Assembly (NCBI GenBank): GCA_016189845.1
Contig: JACPRT010000207.1
Location: forward strand, 1 to 7,171
DNA length: 7,171 nt
Reading direction: 5' to 3'
DNA from: Chloroflexota bacterium
GTDB lineage: Bacteria > Chloroflexota > Dehalococcoidia > Lucifugimonadales > Lucifugimonadaceae
Below, piece by piece: positions 1 through 5,477 of the stretch. A program made the translations under genes and the position numbers. Every line of letters begins with the position of its first letter. The stretch's first letter is position 1. The notes under the pieces were generated by a model, which worked only from the letters and a program-made list of their open reading frames with translations, made no database searches and was not told the DNA's origin.

Positions 1-209
1 CCCGCGAGCCGCCGCCACGCCTTCAATGCTCCCAGTGGCGATGCAACTGCCATGTACAGCGCGGCGCCTGACCAGGCGCCGAGCGGCGCCAGGCCGAGGC
101 CGAACCACCCGACCAGGCGGTCGCGCCACAGAAGCCCGGCGACGATCGCGAGCGGCAGCGCCACGAGCAGGAAGCGCCCGGCGCCGGTGGCAACAAGCGG
201 GCGTGCCAC
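1..209 (-). CDS. Hypothetical membrane protein, N-terminal part (cut by window edge)
   Basis: An open frame runs from a GTG at 209 to the left edge: 69 codons with no stop. The visible protein has a short basic start (ARPL), a hydrophobic stretch at about residues 11-28 (RFLLVALPLAIVAGLLW), a charged turn WRDR, and a second hydrophobic stretch at about 33-62, ending with Lys/Arg/Trp residues (LKAWRRLAG). This looks like two membrane helices joined by a very short loop. It begins 22 nt after the RNase J stop on the same strand, so it is probably the next gene of the operon. The start is uncertain: only a weak AGGG lies about 13 nt upstream of the GTG, and an in-frame TTG at 237 is possible. 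I do not recognise the family. An FtsK-type N-terminal membrane domain would fit the position after RNase J, but nothing visible proves it. Confidence 0.5.
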   Translation of the reverse strand, partial: MARPLVATGAGRFLLVALPLAIVAGLLWRDRLVGWFGLGLAPLGAWSGAALYMAVASPLGALKAWRRLA

Positions 210-231
210 TTTCGAGCCGGCCGCCCTGATT

Positions 232-1914
232 CTAGACGTCAATGATCACCGGCACAATTAACGGCCGCCGCCTGGTCCGCTGATACAGGAACTTGCCGAC
301 GGTCGACTTGATGAGCCCTTCGAGACGGCTCAACTCTAGCCGGTCGTCTTTTGAGCCTTCAAGCTCGGACGACAACTGCTTTAGCGTATCTTCGGCGAGC
401 TTCCGGGCGTCGTTCGCGTGGACGAATCCGATCGAGTTCATGTGCGGCTGGCCAAGCATCCGGCCGGTGCGACGATCGACCGCCACTGCCACCGTGACGA
501 TGCCGTCGCGGGAGAGCACCTGACGTTCCGTGATCACGTTGCCTGCCTCGTCCCATTCGCCGAGGCCATGTACATATATCTGTCCAGCGGGCGATTCGCC
601 GGCGATCCGGCCCCCTTCGGCATCCAACTCGAGTATCTGGCCGTCGGTGATCAGGAACACGTGGTCTTCGGGAACACCCTGATCCACCGCGAGCTCGGTA
701 TGGGCTCGCAGCATGCGGAACTCGCCGTGCACCGGCACGAAATACTTCGGCCGCGTGAGGTTCAGGATCCCGCGCAGCTCCTCTCGCTGCGCGTGTCCAT
801 GCACATGGACCATGTTCCCCCGGCTGGTCACGACGTGGACGTTCATGCGGGCCAGCTCGTTGATGGTTTCGTAGACGGCGGTCTCGTTCCCGGGAATGGG
901 AGTCGCCGAGATGATCACGGTGTCCCCGGGCCGCAGCCGGACGTCCTGGTGTTCGCCGGTAGCGAGCCTCACCAGCGCCGATTCCGGTTCTCCCTGGCTC
1001 CCGGTCGTCATGAACACGACCTTGTGGTCGGCCAGGCTGTTTGCCTCGTTCACCGGCGCCAGGACTCCCTCGGGCGCATCCAGGTGGCCGAGGTCCCTGG
1101 CGATTCGCACGAGGTTTTGCATGCTCCGTCCGAGGAGGGCGACCCGCCTGCCGGAGGCAGCGGCGGTGTCGAGGACGATCTGAACTCGAGCGATCTGCGA
1201 GGCGAAGCTCGCAACGAAGACGCGTCCCGGCGCCTCGGAGATCAGCCTGTACAGGCTTTCGGCGACGAGCCGGTCGGAGTCGGACGAGCCCTCTTCGTCC
1301 GCGTAGGTGGAGTCGGAGAGGAGCAGGAAGACGCCGCCGGCGCAGAGCCGGGCGAGCCGGGCGAAATCGAAGGGCTCCCCGATGATCGGGTCGTGGTCGA
1401 TCTTGAAGTCGCCGGTATGAATGATCGTACCCAGCGGCGAACGAAGGGCGATCCCCATCGCGTCCGGGATGCTGTGACAGACGTTGAACCACTCGGCCTC
1501 GAAGGCGCCAAGCTTGACCGGTGTCCCGGCGACCGCCACGCGGAGGTCGGCGCCGCCCAGCCGGCCGTGTTCCTTGAGCTTCTCGCGGATGATCTCCAGC
1601 GCCATGCGGGGCGCGTAGATCGGCGCCGGGATGTCTCGGAGCACCCACGGGAGGGCGCCGATGTGGTCCTCGTGGCCGTGGGTGATCAGTATCCCTCTGA
1701 CGTTGTCGGCGCGATGGAGCAGGTACGACACGTTGGGGATCACCATTTCGATCCCCAGCATCTCCGAGGACGGGAACTCGACGCCCGCGTCGACGACGAC
1801 GATATCGTTCCCGTATTCGAGGACCAGCATGTTGCGGCCTATCTCGCCGAGGCCGCCCAGCGGAACAACCCGCAGCTTGCCGGGACTGGAGGAGAGGTTT
1901 TTTGCTGTCGTCAA
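232..1914 (-). CDS. rnj: Ribonuclease J (metallo-beta-lactamase/beta-CASP nuclease)
   Basis: RNase J is a cytoplasmic 5'-3' exonuclease and endonuclease for mRNA decay and rRNA maturation. The 560-residue product has the usual family length. In order it shows the beta-lactamase core opening VVPLGGLGEIGRNM, the zinc motif THGHEDH (His79, His81, Asp83, His84), the ligand His147 in VCHSIPD, Asp169 in HTGDFKID, a beta-CASP domain with the TTGSQGEPES signature near 304-313, the HVHGHA histidines (370-374) and the PVHGEFR loop with His396. A C-terminal domain follows and ends in a basic tail, QRTRRRP. I chose TTG at 1914 because AAAGGAAG sits 5 nt upstream and the protein then begins just before the conserved core. 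A longer in-frame reading from an ATG at 2025 would add 37 unconserved residues and overlap the glycosylase gene by 77 nt. It follows udg by 34 nt. Whether it is J1- or J2-like cannot be told. Confidence 0.95.
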   Translation of the reverse strand: MTTAKNLSSSPGKLRVVPLGGLGEIGRNMLVLEYGNDIVVVDAGVEFPSSEMLGIEMVIPNVSYLLHRADNVRGILITHGHEDHIGALPWVLRDIPAPIYAPRMALEIIREKLKEHGRLGGADLRVAVAGTPVKLGAFEAEWFNVCHSIPDAMGIALRSPLGTIIHTGDFKIDHDPIIGEPFDFARLARLCAGGVFLLLSDSTYADEEGSSDSDRLVAESLYRLISEAPGRVFVASFASQIARVQIVLDTAAASGRRVALLGRSMQNLVRIARDLGHLDAPEGVLAPVNEANSLADHKVVFMTTGSQGEPESALVRLATGEHQDVRLRPGDTVIISATPIPGNETAVYETINELARMNVHVVTSRGNMVHVHGHAQREELRGILNLTRPKYFVPVHGEFRMLRAHTELAVDQGVPEDHVFLITDGQILELDAEGGRIAGESPAGQIYVHGLGEWDEAGNVITERQVLSRDGIVTVAVAVDRRTGRMLGQPHMNSIGFVHANDARKLAEDTLKQLSSELEGSKDDRLELSRLEGLIKSTVGKFLYQRTRRRPLIVPVIIDV

Positions 1915-1918
1915 GAAG

Positions 1919-1950
1919 TCTTCCTTTGCCTGGAATATCTTTCTTTGCCT
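1919..1950 (-). repeat. Imperfect tandem duplication carrying the rnj ribosome-binding site
   Basis: On the minus strand AGGCAAAGAAAGA (1950-1938) is followed 19 nt later by AGGCAAAGGAAGA (1931-1919), 12 of 13 bases identical. The first copy begins inside the TAG stop of the glycosylase gene. The second copy supplies AAAGGAAG, 5 nt before the TTG of RNase J. The arrangement suggests a small duplication that made or improved a Shine-Dalgarno sequence, but chance in a purine-rich spacer is possible. Confidence 0.5.
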
Positions 1951-2602
1951 AGAACAGTGGTAGCTGCCCGCGGCCCTCGGTCCCAGACGGATCGAGCCGG
2001 GACGGCGGTTCGGCCGGGGCGCCACCTCTGATCGACTCGATCACGGCCTCCGGCAGGCGCTTGAAATCGGCCTCCAGCGCAGCGCGAATGATCGTGGACC
2101 GGAGCGCCGCGGCCGGGTGATAGAGAGGCAGGACCACACGGTTCCGCCACTTCAGGATCCGCCCGTGGTCGGACGATATGCGGCTCTCCGGGAAGAAGCG
2201 CGCGAGCGAATGCCTGCCGAGCGTAACGATGACGCGGGGATTCAAAAGTCTGATCTGCGCATCGAGGAACGGCGCACACGCCGCGACCTCTTCCGGCGCG
2301 GGTTCACGGTTATCTGGAGGCCGGCATTTCACGACATTCGTGATGAAGACGTCGCTTCGAAGCATGGGCACGGATGCGAGCAGTTCCTCGAGCAACTGCC
2401 CGGCCCTGCCCACGAATGGACGGCCCTGTTGATCCTCGTTGAAACCAGGGCCCTCGCCGATGAACAGGACGGTAGGGGCGGATGGCCCCTCGCCCGGGAC
2501 CGCATTTGTGCGTGTTCGGGACAGGGCGCAACGCGTGCAGCGGTGAACATCGGCGGCGAGCGCCGCGAGGGAATCCCAGTTGTCTACGGACGCAAGTCCC
2601 GT
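1949..2602 (-). CDS. udg: Type 4 uracil-DNA glycosylase (4Fe-4S), no canonical start codon
   Basis: Removes uracil from DNA at the first step of base-excision repair. The frame reads a CTRC cysteine pair followed by LSRTRTN, then GEGPGFNEDQQGRPFVGRAG (family 4 motif 1), NVVKCRPPDNR, a fourth cysteine in VAACAPF, TLGRHSLARFF, and the C-terminal motif YHPAAALRS. The four iron-sulfur cysteines (22, 25, 93, 109 in this model) have the CX2C-X67-C-X15-C spacing expected of type 4 enzymes. Length of about 212-217 residues is normal. The start is a problem: after an in-frame TAA at 2617-2615 there is no ATG, GTG or TTG until a GTG at 2413, which lies inside motif 1 and is too late. The listed start is an ACG at 2602 with GGAG 7 nt upstream; a GTA at 2587 is the other candidate. 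It lies about 33 nt after acpP and 34 nt before rnj. Function is well supported, the start is not. Confidence 0.85.
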   Translation of the reverse strand, partial: TGLASVDNWDSLAALAADVHRCTRCALSRTRTNAVPGEGPSAPTVLFIGEGPGFNEDQQGRPFVGRAGQLLEELLASVPMLRSDVFITNVVKCRPPDNREPAPEEVAACAPFLDAQIRLLNPRVIVTLGRHSLARFFPESRISSDHGRILKWRNRVVLPLYHPAAALRSTIIRAALEADFKRLPEAVIESIRGGAPAEPPSRLDPSGTEGRGQLPLF

Positions 2603-2617
2603 TCTACGGCTCCGTTA

Positions 2618-2632
2618 GCGAAGCGGGTTCGC
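2618..2632 (-). other. Small hairpin between acpP and udg
   Basis: GCGAA and TTCGC, separated by 5 nt, can form a short stem-loop starting 3 nt after the acpP stop codon. No T-run follows, so it does not look like an intrinsic terminator. It could mark the 3' end of a processed acpP message or be chance. Confidence 0.35.
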
Positions 2633-2635
2633 GGC

Positions 2636-2896
2636 CTATTCGTCGGCCACGCCCTTGGTTTTGAGGAACTTTTCGACGTCTGACACCGTGCGCAGGCTTT
2701 CTGCTTCCTCGTCCGAGATCTCGAGCTGCTTTTCCTCGGTGCTGAATTCCTCTTCGAGCGCCATGATCAATTCAACTACGTCCAGGGAGTCGGCGTTCAG
2801 GTCGTCGGTAAAGGAGCTTTCCGGCTTGACAGTTGCCGGGTCGACACTCAGTTTTTCCGCTGTAATGTCCCGGATTCGCTCGAAAACCGTCGCCAT
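2636..2896 (-). CDS. acpP: Acyl carrier protein
   Basis: Carries the growing acyl chain on a 4'-phosphopantetheine arm in type II fatty-acid synthesis in the cytoplasm. The 86-residue acidic protein starts MATVFERIRDI and has the phosphopantetheine site ADSLDVVELIMALEEEF, with the attachment serine at residue 37 and typical helix II after it. Helix III reads ISDEEAESLRTV and helix IV DVEKFL. Compared with the E. coli-type EFDTEIPDEEAE, this one reads EFSTEEKQLEISDEEAE, a gain of about five residues in the loop between helices II and III. The ATG has a near-perfect site, GGAGG, 6 nt upstream. It follows nusB by 55 nt, the longest spacer in the operon, which contains a 15-nt palindrome. fabD lies two genes upstream. 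Phosphopantetheine comes from pantothenate, the product of the pathway that includes panB on the right of the window. Confidence 0.97.
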   Translation of the reverse strand: MATVFERIRDITAEKLSVDPATVKPESSFTDDLNADSLDVVELIMALEEEFSTEEKQLEISDEEAESLRTVSDVEKFLKTKGVADE

Positions 2897-2928
2897 GACT
2901 TACCTCCAGGAAGGGCCGAACATAGTCA

Positions 2929-2943
2929 CCCGATGCCATCGGG
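2929..2943. repeat. Perfect 15-nt palindrome in the nusB-acpP spacer
   Basis: CCCGATG and CATCGGG flank a single central base. As RNA this folds to a 6-bp stem with a 3-nt loop; as DNA it resembles a site for a dimeric regulator. It lies 32 nt upstream of the acpP start and is not followed by a T-run, so it is not a simple terminator. Confidence 0.5.
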
Positions 2944-2951
2944 ACGACGCG

Positions 2952-3404
2952 CTATCCTAGCACCGTTCCAAGTACGCCGTTTATGAACCTGGGTGAGCTT
3001 TCAGACCCGAGCAACTTGGCCAGCTCCACCGCCTCGTCGGCAACCACGCTGGGTGGCGTGCCCAGGCCCATCGCCAGCTCGGTGAGCGCCAGCCTCAATA
3101 TCGACCGTTCGACCGCCGGAATCTGCTCCACCGGCCACGCCGGCGCCGCGCCAGCAATGGTCGCGTCCAGTTCCTGGCGAGTCGCCTCGACCCGGGCGAC
3201 CAGCTCTGCGGCGAATTCCGCCATGCGGGCGGAAAGCCCGGCCTCGGCTGCGCGACGGCTCACGGCTGGCGCCGCCGGGTGCCCGGTAACATCCGACTCG
3301 TAGAGCGCCTGAACGGCGATTACCCTGGCGAGCCTGCGGCTGTGGGACGCCCGGGATGACCAGCCTTCTTCCCGGGTCTTGTTGGCGGGCCTGCCCTTGT
3401 TCAC
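2952..3404 (-). CDS. nusB: Transcription antitermination factor NusB
   Basis: NusB binds boxA RNA with NusE (S10) and helps RNA polymerase read through rRNA operons. The 150-residue product has the usual length. It shows a basic N-terminal region (ASHSRRLARVIAVQALYESD, the conserved RNA-binding helix, about 19-38), ERSILRLALTEL (99-110), and the C-terminal hallmark DEAVELAKLLGSESSPRF followed by INGVLG (123-146). The GTG at 3404 is chosen because it follows the fabD stop by 32 nt and leaves a short lead before the first helix. The frame stays open further upstream to 3596, but that part overlaps fabD and is Arg/Gly-rich with no resemblance to NusB. No strong Shine-Dalgarno stands before the GTG, so the start is only moderately sure. 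A link with rpmF and the DUF177 gene in one transcript fits a role in ribosome production. Confidence 0.93.
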   Translation of the reverse strand: MNKGRPANKTREEGWSSRASHSRRLARVIAVQALYESDVTGHPAAPAVSRRAAEAGLSARMAEFAAELVARVEATRQELDATIAGAAPAWPVEQIPAVERSILRLALTELAMGLGTPPSVVADEAVELAKLLGSESSPRFINGVLGTVLG

Positions 3405-3436
3405 CAGTGAGACTTGCGGCGCCGGGAGGACCGCCC

Positions 3437-4414
3437 CTACGCGGCCAGGTTTCTCACTGCCGCCAGGGTGCCGACGTTCATCAGCTCGACGGTCGAATCG
3501 ATTCGCTTGACCAGCCCGGTCAGCACCCGGCCCGGGCCGATCTCCACGAACCGCCTGATTCCGCTGTCCACCATTAGCGCGACCGACCGCTTCCATTGCA
3601 CACAGGAGGTCAACTGGCTTCTAAGCTCGTCCTTGACCTCGGACGCCGTGACAAGCGGCCTGGCATCGCAGTTCGCCACGATCGGGACATTTGGTTTCCG
3701 GAACTCGGTGGCGTCGATGAGCTCGTTCAGCCCGGTCTGCGCCGGAGCCATGAGCCCGGAATGGAACGCCCCGCCAACCGAAAGCGTTATGGCCTTGCGA
3801 GCGCCCCTGGCCGCGGCCAGGTCGATGGCGCGGGCGAGGTTCAGATGGTCGCCGGCGATGATGATCTGATCGGCGCTGTTGATGTTCGATATGTATGTAC
3901 CGCTCTGCCGGCAGACGTCTTCTGCGGCAACTTCGTCGATGCCGATCAACGCGGCCATGCCGCCGGGACGCTGGTGGCATGCCTCCTGCATGAGGCGTCC
4001 GCGCGCCACCACCAGACGGGCGGTGTCTGCGACGCTCAGGACGCCCGCGACCGCGAGCGCCGAATACTCGCCCAGGCTATGACCGGCGACCATCGCCGGT
4101 CTCGGGGCGGAGCCGCGGGCCTCGGTCAACGCAGCGTGGCAGGCCAGCGATACCGCCATGATGGCCGGCTGGGCGTTCTCGGTCCGGACCAGCTCCGATT
4201 CCGGCCCCTCGAACATGATCTGGCTCAGCGCACGCCCCAGACTCGCATCGACCGCCTGGAATATCGCCCGTGCGGCGGGCGACTCGGCGTACAGGTCGCG
4301 GCCCATGCCGACCGCCTGGCTGCCCTGGCCCGGAAAGAGGAACGCGACGTGCCCGCTGTCGAACCGGCCCTGCCGCGCAGGCCGTGCGGCCATGCCAGAT
4401 GAAGGTGCGTCCAT
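3437..4414 (-). CDS. fabD: Malonyl-CoA:acyl carrier protein transacylase
   Basis: Transfers malonyl from CoA to ACP, giving the extender unit of fatty-acid synthesis. The 325-residue product has all expected landmarks: FPGQGSQ with the oxyanion-hole glutamine at about 30, TENAQPAIMAVS, the nucleophile elbow GHSLGEYSAL (Ser113), Arg138 in VVARGRLMQ, GGAFHSGLM with the catalytic His218, Gln267 in RSQLTS, and the C-terminal EIGPGRVLTGL. The spacing Ser113-Arg138 equals the 25 residues between Ser92 and Arg117 of E. coli FabD. A 20-residue N-terminal extension precedes the usual start (VAFLFPGQG). It is kept because the ATG at 4414 has a run of GAGGGGGG 7 nt upstream, overlapping the rpmF stop. 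It follows rpmF by 14 nt. Its ACP partner is encoded two genes downstream. fabH, fabG, fabF and plsX are not in the window. Confidence 0.97.
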   Translation of the reverse strand: MDAPSSGMAARPARQGRFDSGHVAFLFPGQGSQAVGMGRDLYAESPAARAIFQAVDASLGRALSQIMFEGPESELVRTENAQPAIMAVSLACHAALTEARGSAPRPAMVAGHSLGEYSALAVAGVLSVADTARLVVARGRLMQEACHQRPGGMAALIGIDEVAAEDVCRQSGTYISNINSADQIIIAGDHLNLARAIDLAAARGARKAITLSVGGAFHSGLMAPAQTGLNELIDATEFRKPNVPIVANCDARPLVTASEVKDELRSQLTSCVQWKRSVALMVDSGIRRFVEIGPGRVLTGLVKRIDSTVELMNVGTLAAVRNLAA

Positions 4415-4428
4415 GCTCTAGCCCCCCT

Positions 4429-4641
4429 CTACGCGGTTTCGGTCGATGACCCGGCAGCTTCCTCTGGCGCCTCGAAGACCTGGCGACCGTTGTAGAAGCC
4501 GCATTCCTTGCAGACGCGATGCGGCATCGTCGCGGCCCCGCAGGACGGACACTTCGAGAGGTTAGGCGCCGTGCGGAAATGGTGGGCGGAACGGCCGCCC
4601 TGGCGGGCCCTGGTGTGTTTCTTCTTGGGAAGGGGGGGCAT
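4429..4641 (-). CDS. rpmF: 50S ribosomal protein L32
   Basis: Small protein of the large ribosomal subunit. The 70-residue product starts MPPLPKKKHTRARQGGR, the standard basic L32 N-terminus, then has a zinc ribbon with two CX2C pairs (Cys31, Cys34, Cys44, Cys47) in LSKCPSCGA and HRVCKECGFYNGRQV. It is therefore the zinc-binding (C+) form. The Ala/Glu/Thr-rich tail after residue 56 is slightly longer than usual. The ATG has GGAG 6 nt upstream, right next to a GC-rich hairpin. It follows the DUF177 gene by 27 nt, a pairing that is widely conserved in bacteria. Confidence 0.97.
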   Translation of the reverse strand: MPPLPKKKHTRARQGGRSAHHFRTAPNLSKCPSCGAATMPHRVCKECGFYNGRQVFEAPEEAAGSSTETA

Positions 4642-4652
4642 GGGTTTCTCCG

Positions 4653-4667
4653 GGCGGCCAGGCCGCC
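4653..4667 (-). other. GC-rich hairpin abutting the rpmF ribosome-binding site
   Basis: GGCGGCC and GGCCGCC flank one base, a perfect 15-nt palindrome beginning one base after the DUF177 stop codon and ending next to the CGGAG of rpmF. The RNA stem (6 G-C pairs, 3-nt loop) should be stable and could restrain rpmF translation or protect a processed end. No T-run follows, so it is not an intrinsic terminator. Confidence 0.5.
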
Positions 4668-4668
4668 G

Positions 4669-5211
4669 TTATTTGACCTTTCGCCATTCCTGGGCCAGCC
4701 GACGCATCGGGCTGCGATCCACATCCGGATCGTCGTGGTCGCATGGCCGGACGTTGCGGTCGGCATGACATACCGGGCAGATCCCCCGGCATTCGGCCCG
4801 GCACAATGGCGCCATGGGCCGCGCTGCCACCAGCGCCTGGCGAACAACTTCTGTCAGATCGATCTCGTTGCGGTCGTCGATCAGGGACACGGTGTCGTCC
4901 AACCCGCCGGTGGCTTCGGGATGCTCGTAGTCGATGCCCGCGCCAGGGAACGGATTGATCGGGTAGTACTCCTCCTCGACCTGCACCTCGATATTAGTAT
5001 GGACCGGGGTGAGGCACCGGCTGCAGATATCGGCGCCGGTCGCCTCGAACCTCGCTTCGACGAGGACGCCGCGGTCGGTACGCATCATTCGCACCGGACC
5101 GTGAACAGCCTCGAATCGATCCCCGTCATCCAGAACCGTTACCGGTTCTACCTCGTAGTTTCGGGTGGCTCCAACGCTGCCGCGCAGCAGCCCCGCCACA
5201 TTGAATAACAT
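4669..5211 (-). CDS. DUF177/YceD family protein
   Basis: YceD-family proteins are encoded next to rpmF in most bacteria and are linked to 23S rRNA accumulation and large-subunit biogenesis; the exact activity is not settled. The 180-residue product starts MLFNVAGLLRGSVG. The mid-protein cysteine pair DICSRCLTPV (Cys63, Cys66) is followed by an acidic stretch EVQVEEEYYPINPF, then IDLTEVVRQALVAARPM and the C-terminal cluster APLCRAECRGICPVCHADRN (Cys137, 141, 145, 148), the family hallmark and a possible metal site. I chose ATG at 5211 because GAGG lies 8 nt upstream and the family N-terminus starts there. The frame remains open to 5421, but that part covers the promoter and has no family resemblance. 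It is the first gene of the minus-strand operon. Confidence 0.93.
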   Translation of the reverse strand: MLFNVAGLLRGSVGATRNYEVEPVTVLDDGDRFEAVHGPVRMMRTDRGVLVEARFEATGADICSRCLTPVHTNIEVQVEEEYYPINPFPGAGIDYEHPEATGGLDDTVSLIDDRNEIDLTEVVRQALVAARPMAPLCRAECRGICPVCHADRNVRPCDHDDPDVDRSPMRRLAQEWRKVK

Positions 5212-5273
5212 CTGCCCGACCTCGCTTGATGATCGAATCGGCGGTTGCCGGGACGGGGCGCCTTCGAAACATG

Positions 5274-5312
5274 GATTCGTGAGGTGACCGAACGATTCGT
5301 GCGCAAGGTCAC
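5274..5312. repeat. Direct and inverted repeats in the leader of the DUF177-rpmF operon
   Basis: GATTCGTG occurs twice, at 5274-5281 and 5294-5301, exactly 20 bp apart (two helical turns). Interlaced with it are GTGACC (5284-5289) and GGTCAC (5307-5312), a 6-bp inverted repeat with a 17-nt loop. Both lie just downstream of the predicted minus-strand transcription start, where a repressor site or a leader RNA structure would act. No known riboswitch was recognised. Confidence 0.4.
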
Positions 5313-5322
5313 AAACGGTTGG

Positions 5323-5352
5323 ATTCTCGCGCCCGTGCATATCTGGTGTCAA
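5323..5352 (-). promoter_or_regulatory. Predicted sigma70-type promoter of the DUF177-rpmF-fabD operon
   Basis: On the minus strand a perfect -35 TTGACA (5352-5347) is followed after 18 nt by GAGAAT (5328-5323), which keeps four of six -10 consensus bases, including the A at position 2 and the final T. Transcription would start near 5316, leaving a leader of about 105 nt before the DUF177 ATG. It is the best match in the divergent spacer. No equally good promoter was found for the plus-strand unit. Confidence 0.55.
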
Positions 5353-5370
5353 ACATAGTGTAACCTTTTG

Positions 5371-5411
5371 GCAACCGCTTACTCCAGGTTGCGGTCCGGC
5401 CGTTTTCGGAC
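5371..5411. other. Two short inverted repeats in the divergent spacer
   Basis: GCAACC (5371-5376) pairs with GGTTGC (5387-5392) over a 10-nt loop, and GTCCG (5394-5398) pairs with CGGAC (5407-5411) over 8 nt. They sit upstream of the minus-strand promoter and upstream of the plus-strand peptidase gene. They could be operator sites or leader hairpins, but stems of this size also arise by chance. The rest of the 266-nt spacer 5212-5477 shows no gene. Confidence 0.3.
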
Positions 5412-5477
5412 GGGAGTACATACGGAGAGGCGAGTCGAGACAGTCGCCGTATCGCGCCCGCCCGCAGCTGAGGATCG

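Noticed and set aside
359..1648. 429-codon open frame on the minus strand inside RNase J in another frame
   Set aside because: Arg/Pro/Gly-rich low-complexity product typical of an off-frame reading of GC-rich coding DNA; the RNase J frame explains the region.
418..2031. 537-codon open frame on the plus strand across the RNase J gene
   Set aside because: It is antisense to an unmistakable RNase J, has no recognisable motif, and looks like the mirror of GC-rich codon use (His/Asp/Arg/Gly-rich).
1949..2413. Uracil-DNA glycosylase started at GTG 2413
   Set aside because: This start lies within motif 1 and removes the CX2C iron-sulfur cysteines and the GEGPGFNED segment, which are encoded in the same frame just upstream.
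3405..3596. Upstream extension of the NusB frame
   Set aside because: It overlaps the conserved C-terminus of FabD and adds Arg/Gly-rich sequence not found in NusB; a GTG start at 3404 gives the normal length.
4077..4847. 256-codon minus-strand frame overlapping DUF177, rpmF and fabD
   Set aside because: It runs across three well-supported genes in a different frame and has no family features.
5394..5411. Possible intrinsic terminator with a TTTT loop
   Set aside because: The T-run is in the loop, not after the stem, and no gene ends here; it is only a weak inverted repeat.
5212..5421. Upstream extension of the DUF177 frame to an ATG at 5421
   Set aside because: It would cover the predicted promoter and leader, and the family N-terminus begins at the ATG at 5211 with a good ribosome-binding site.
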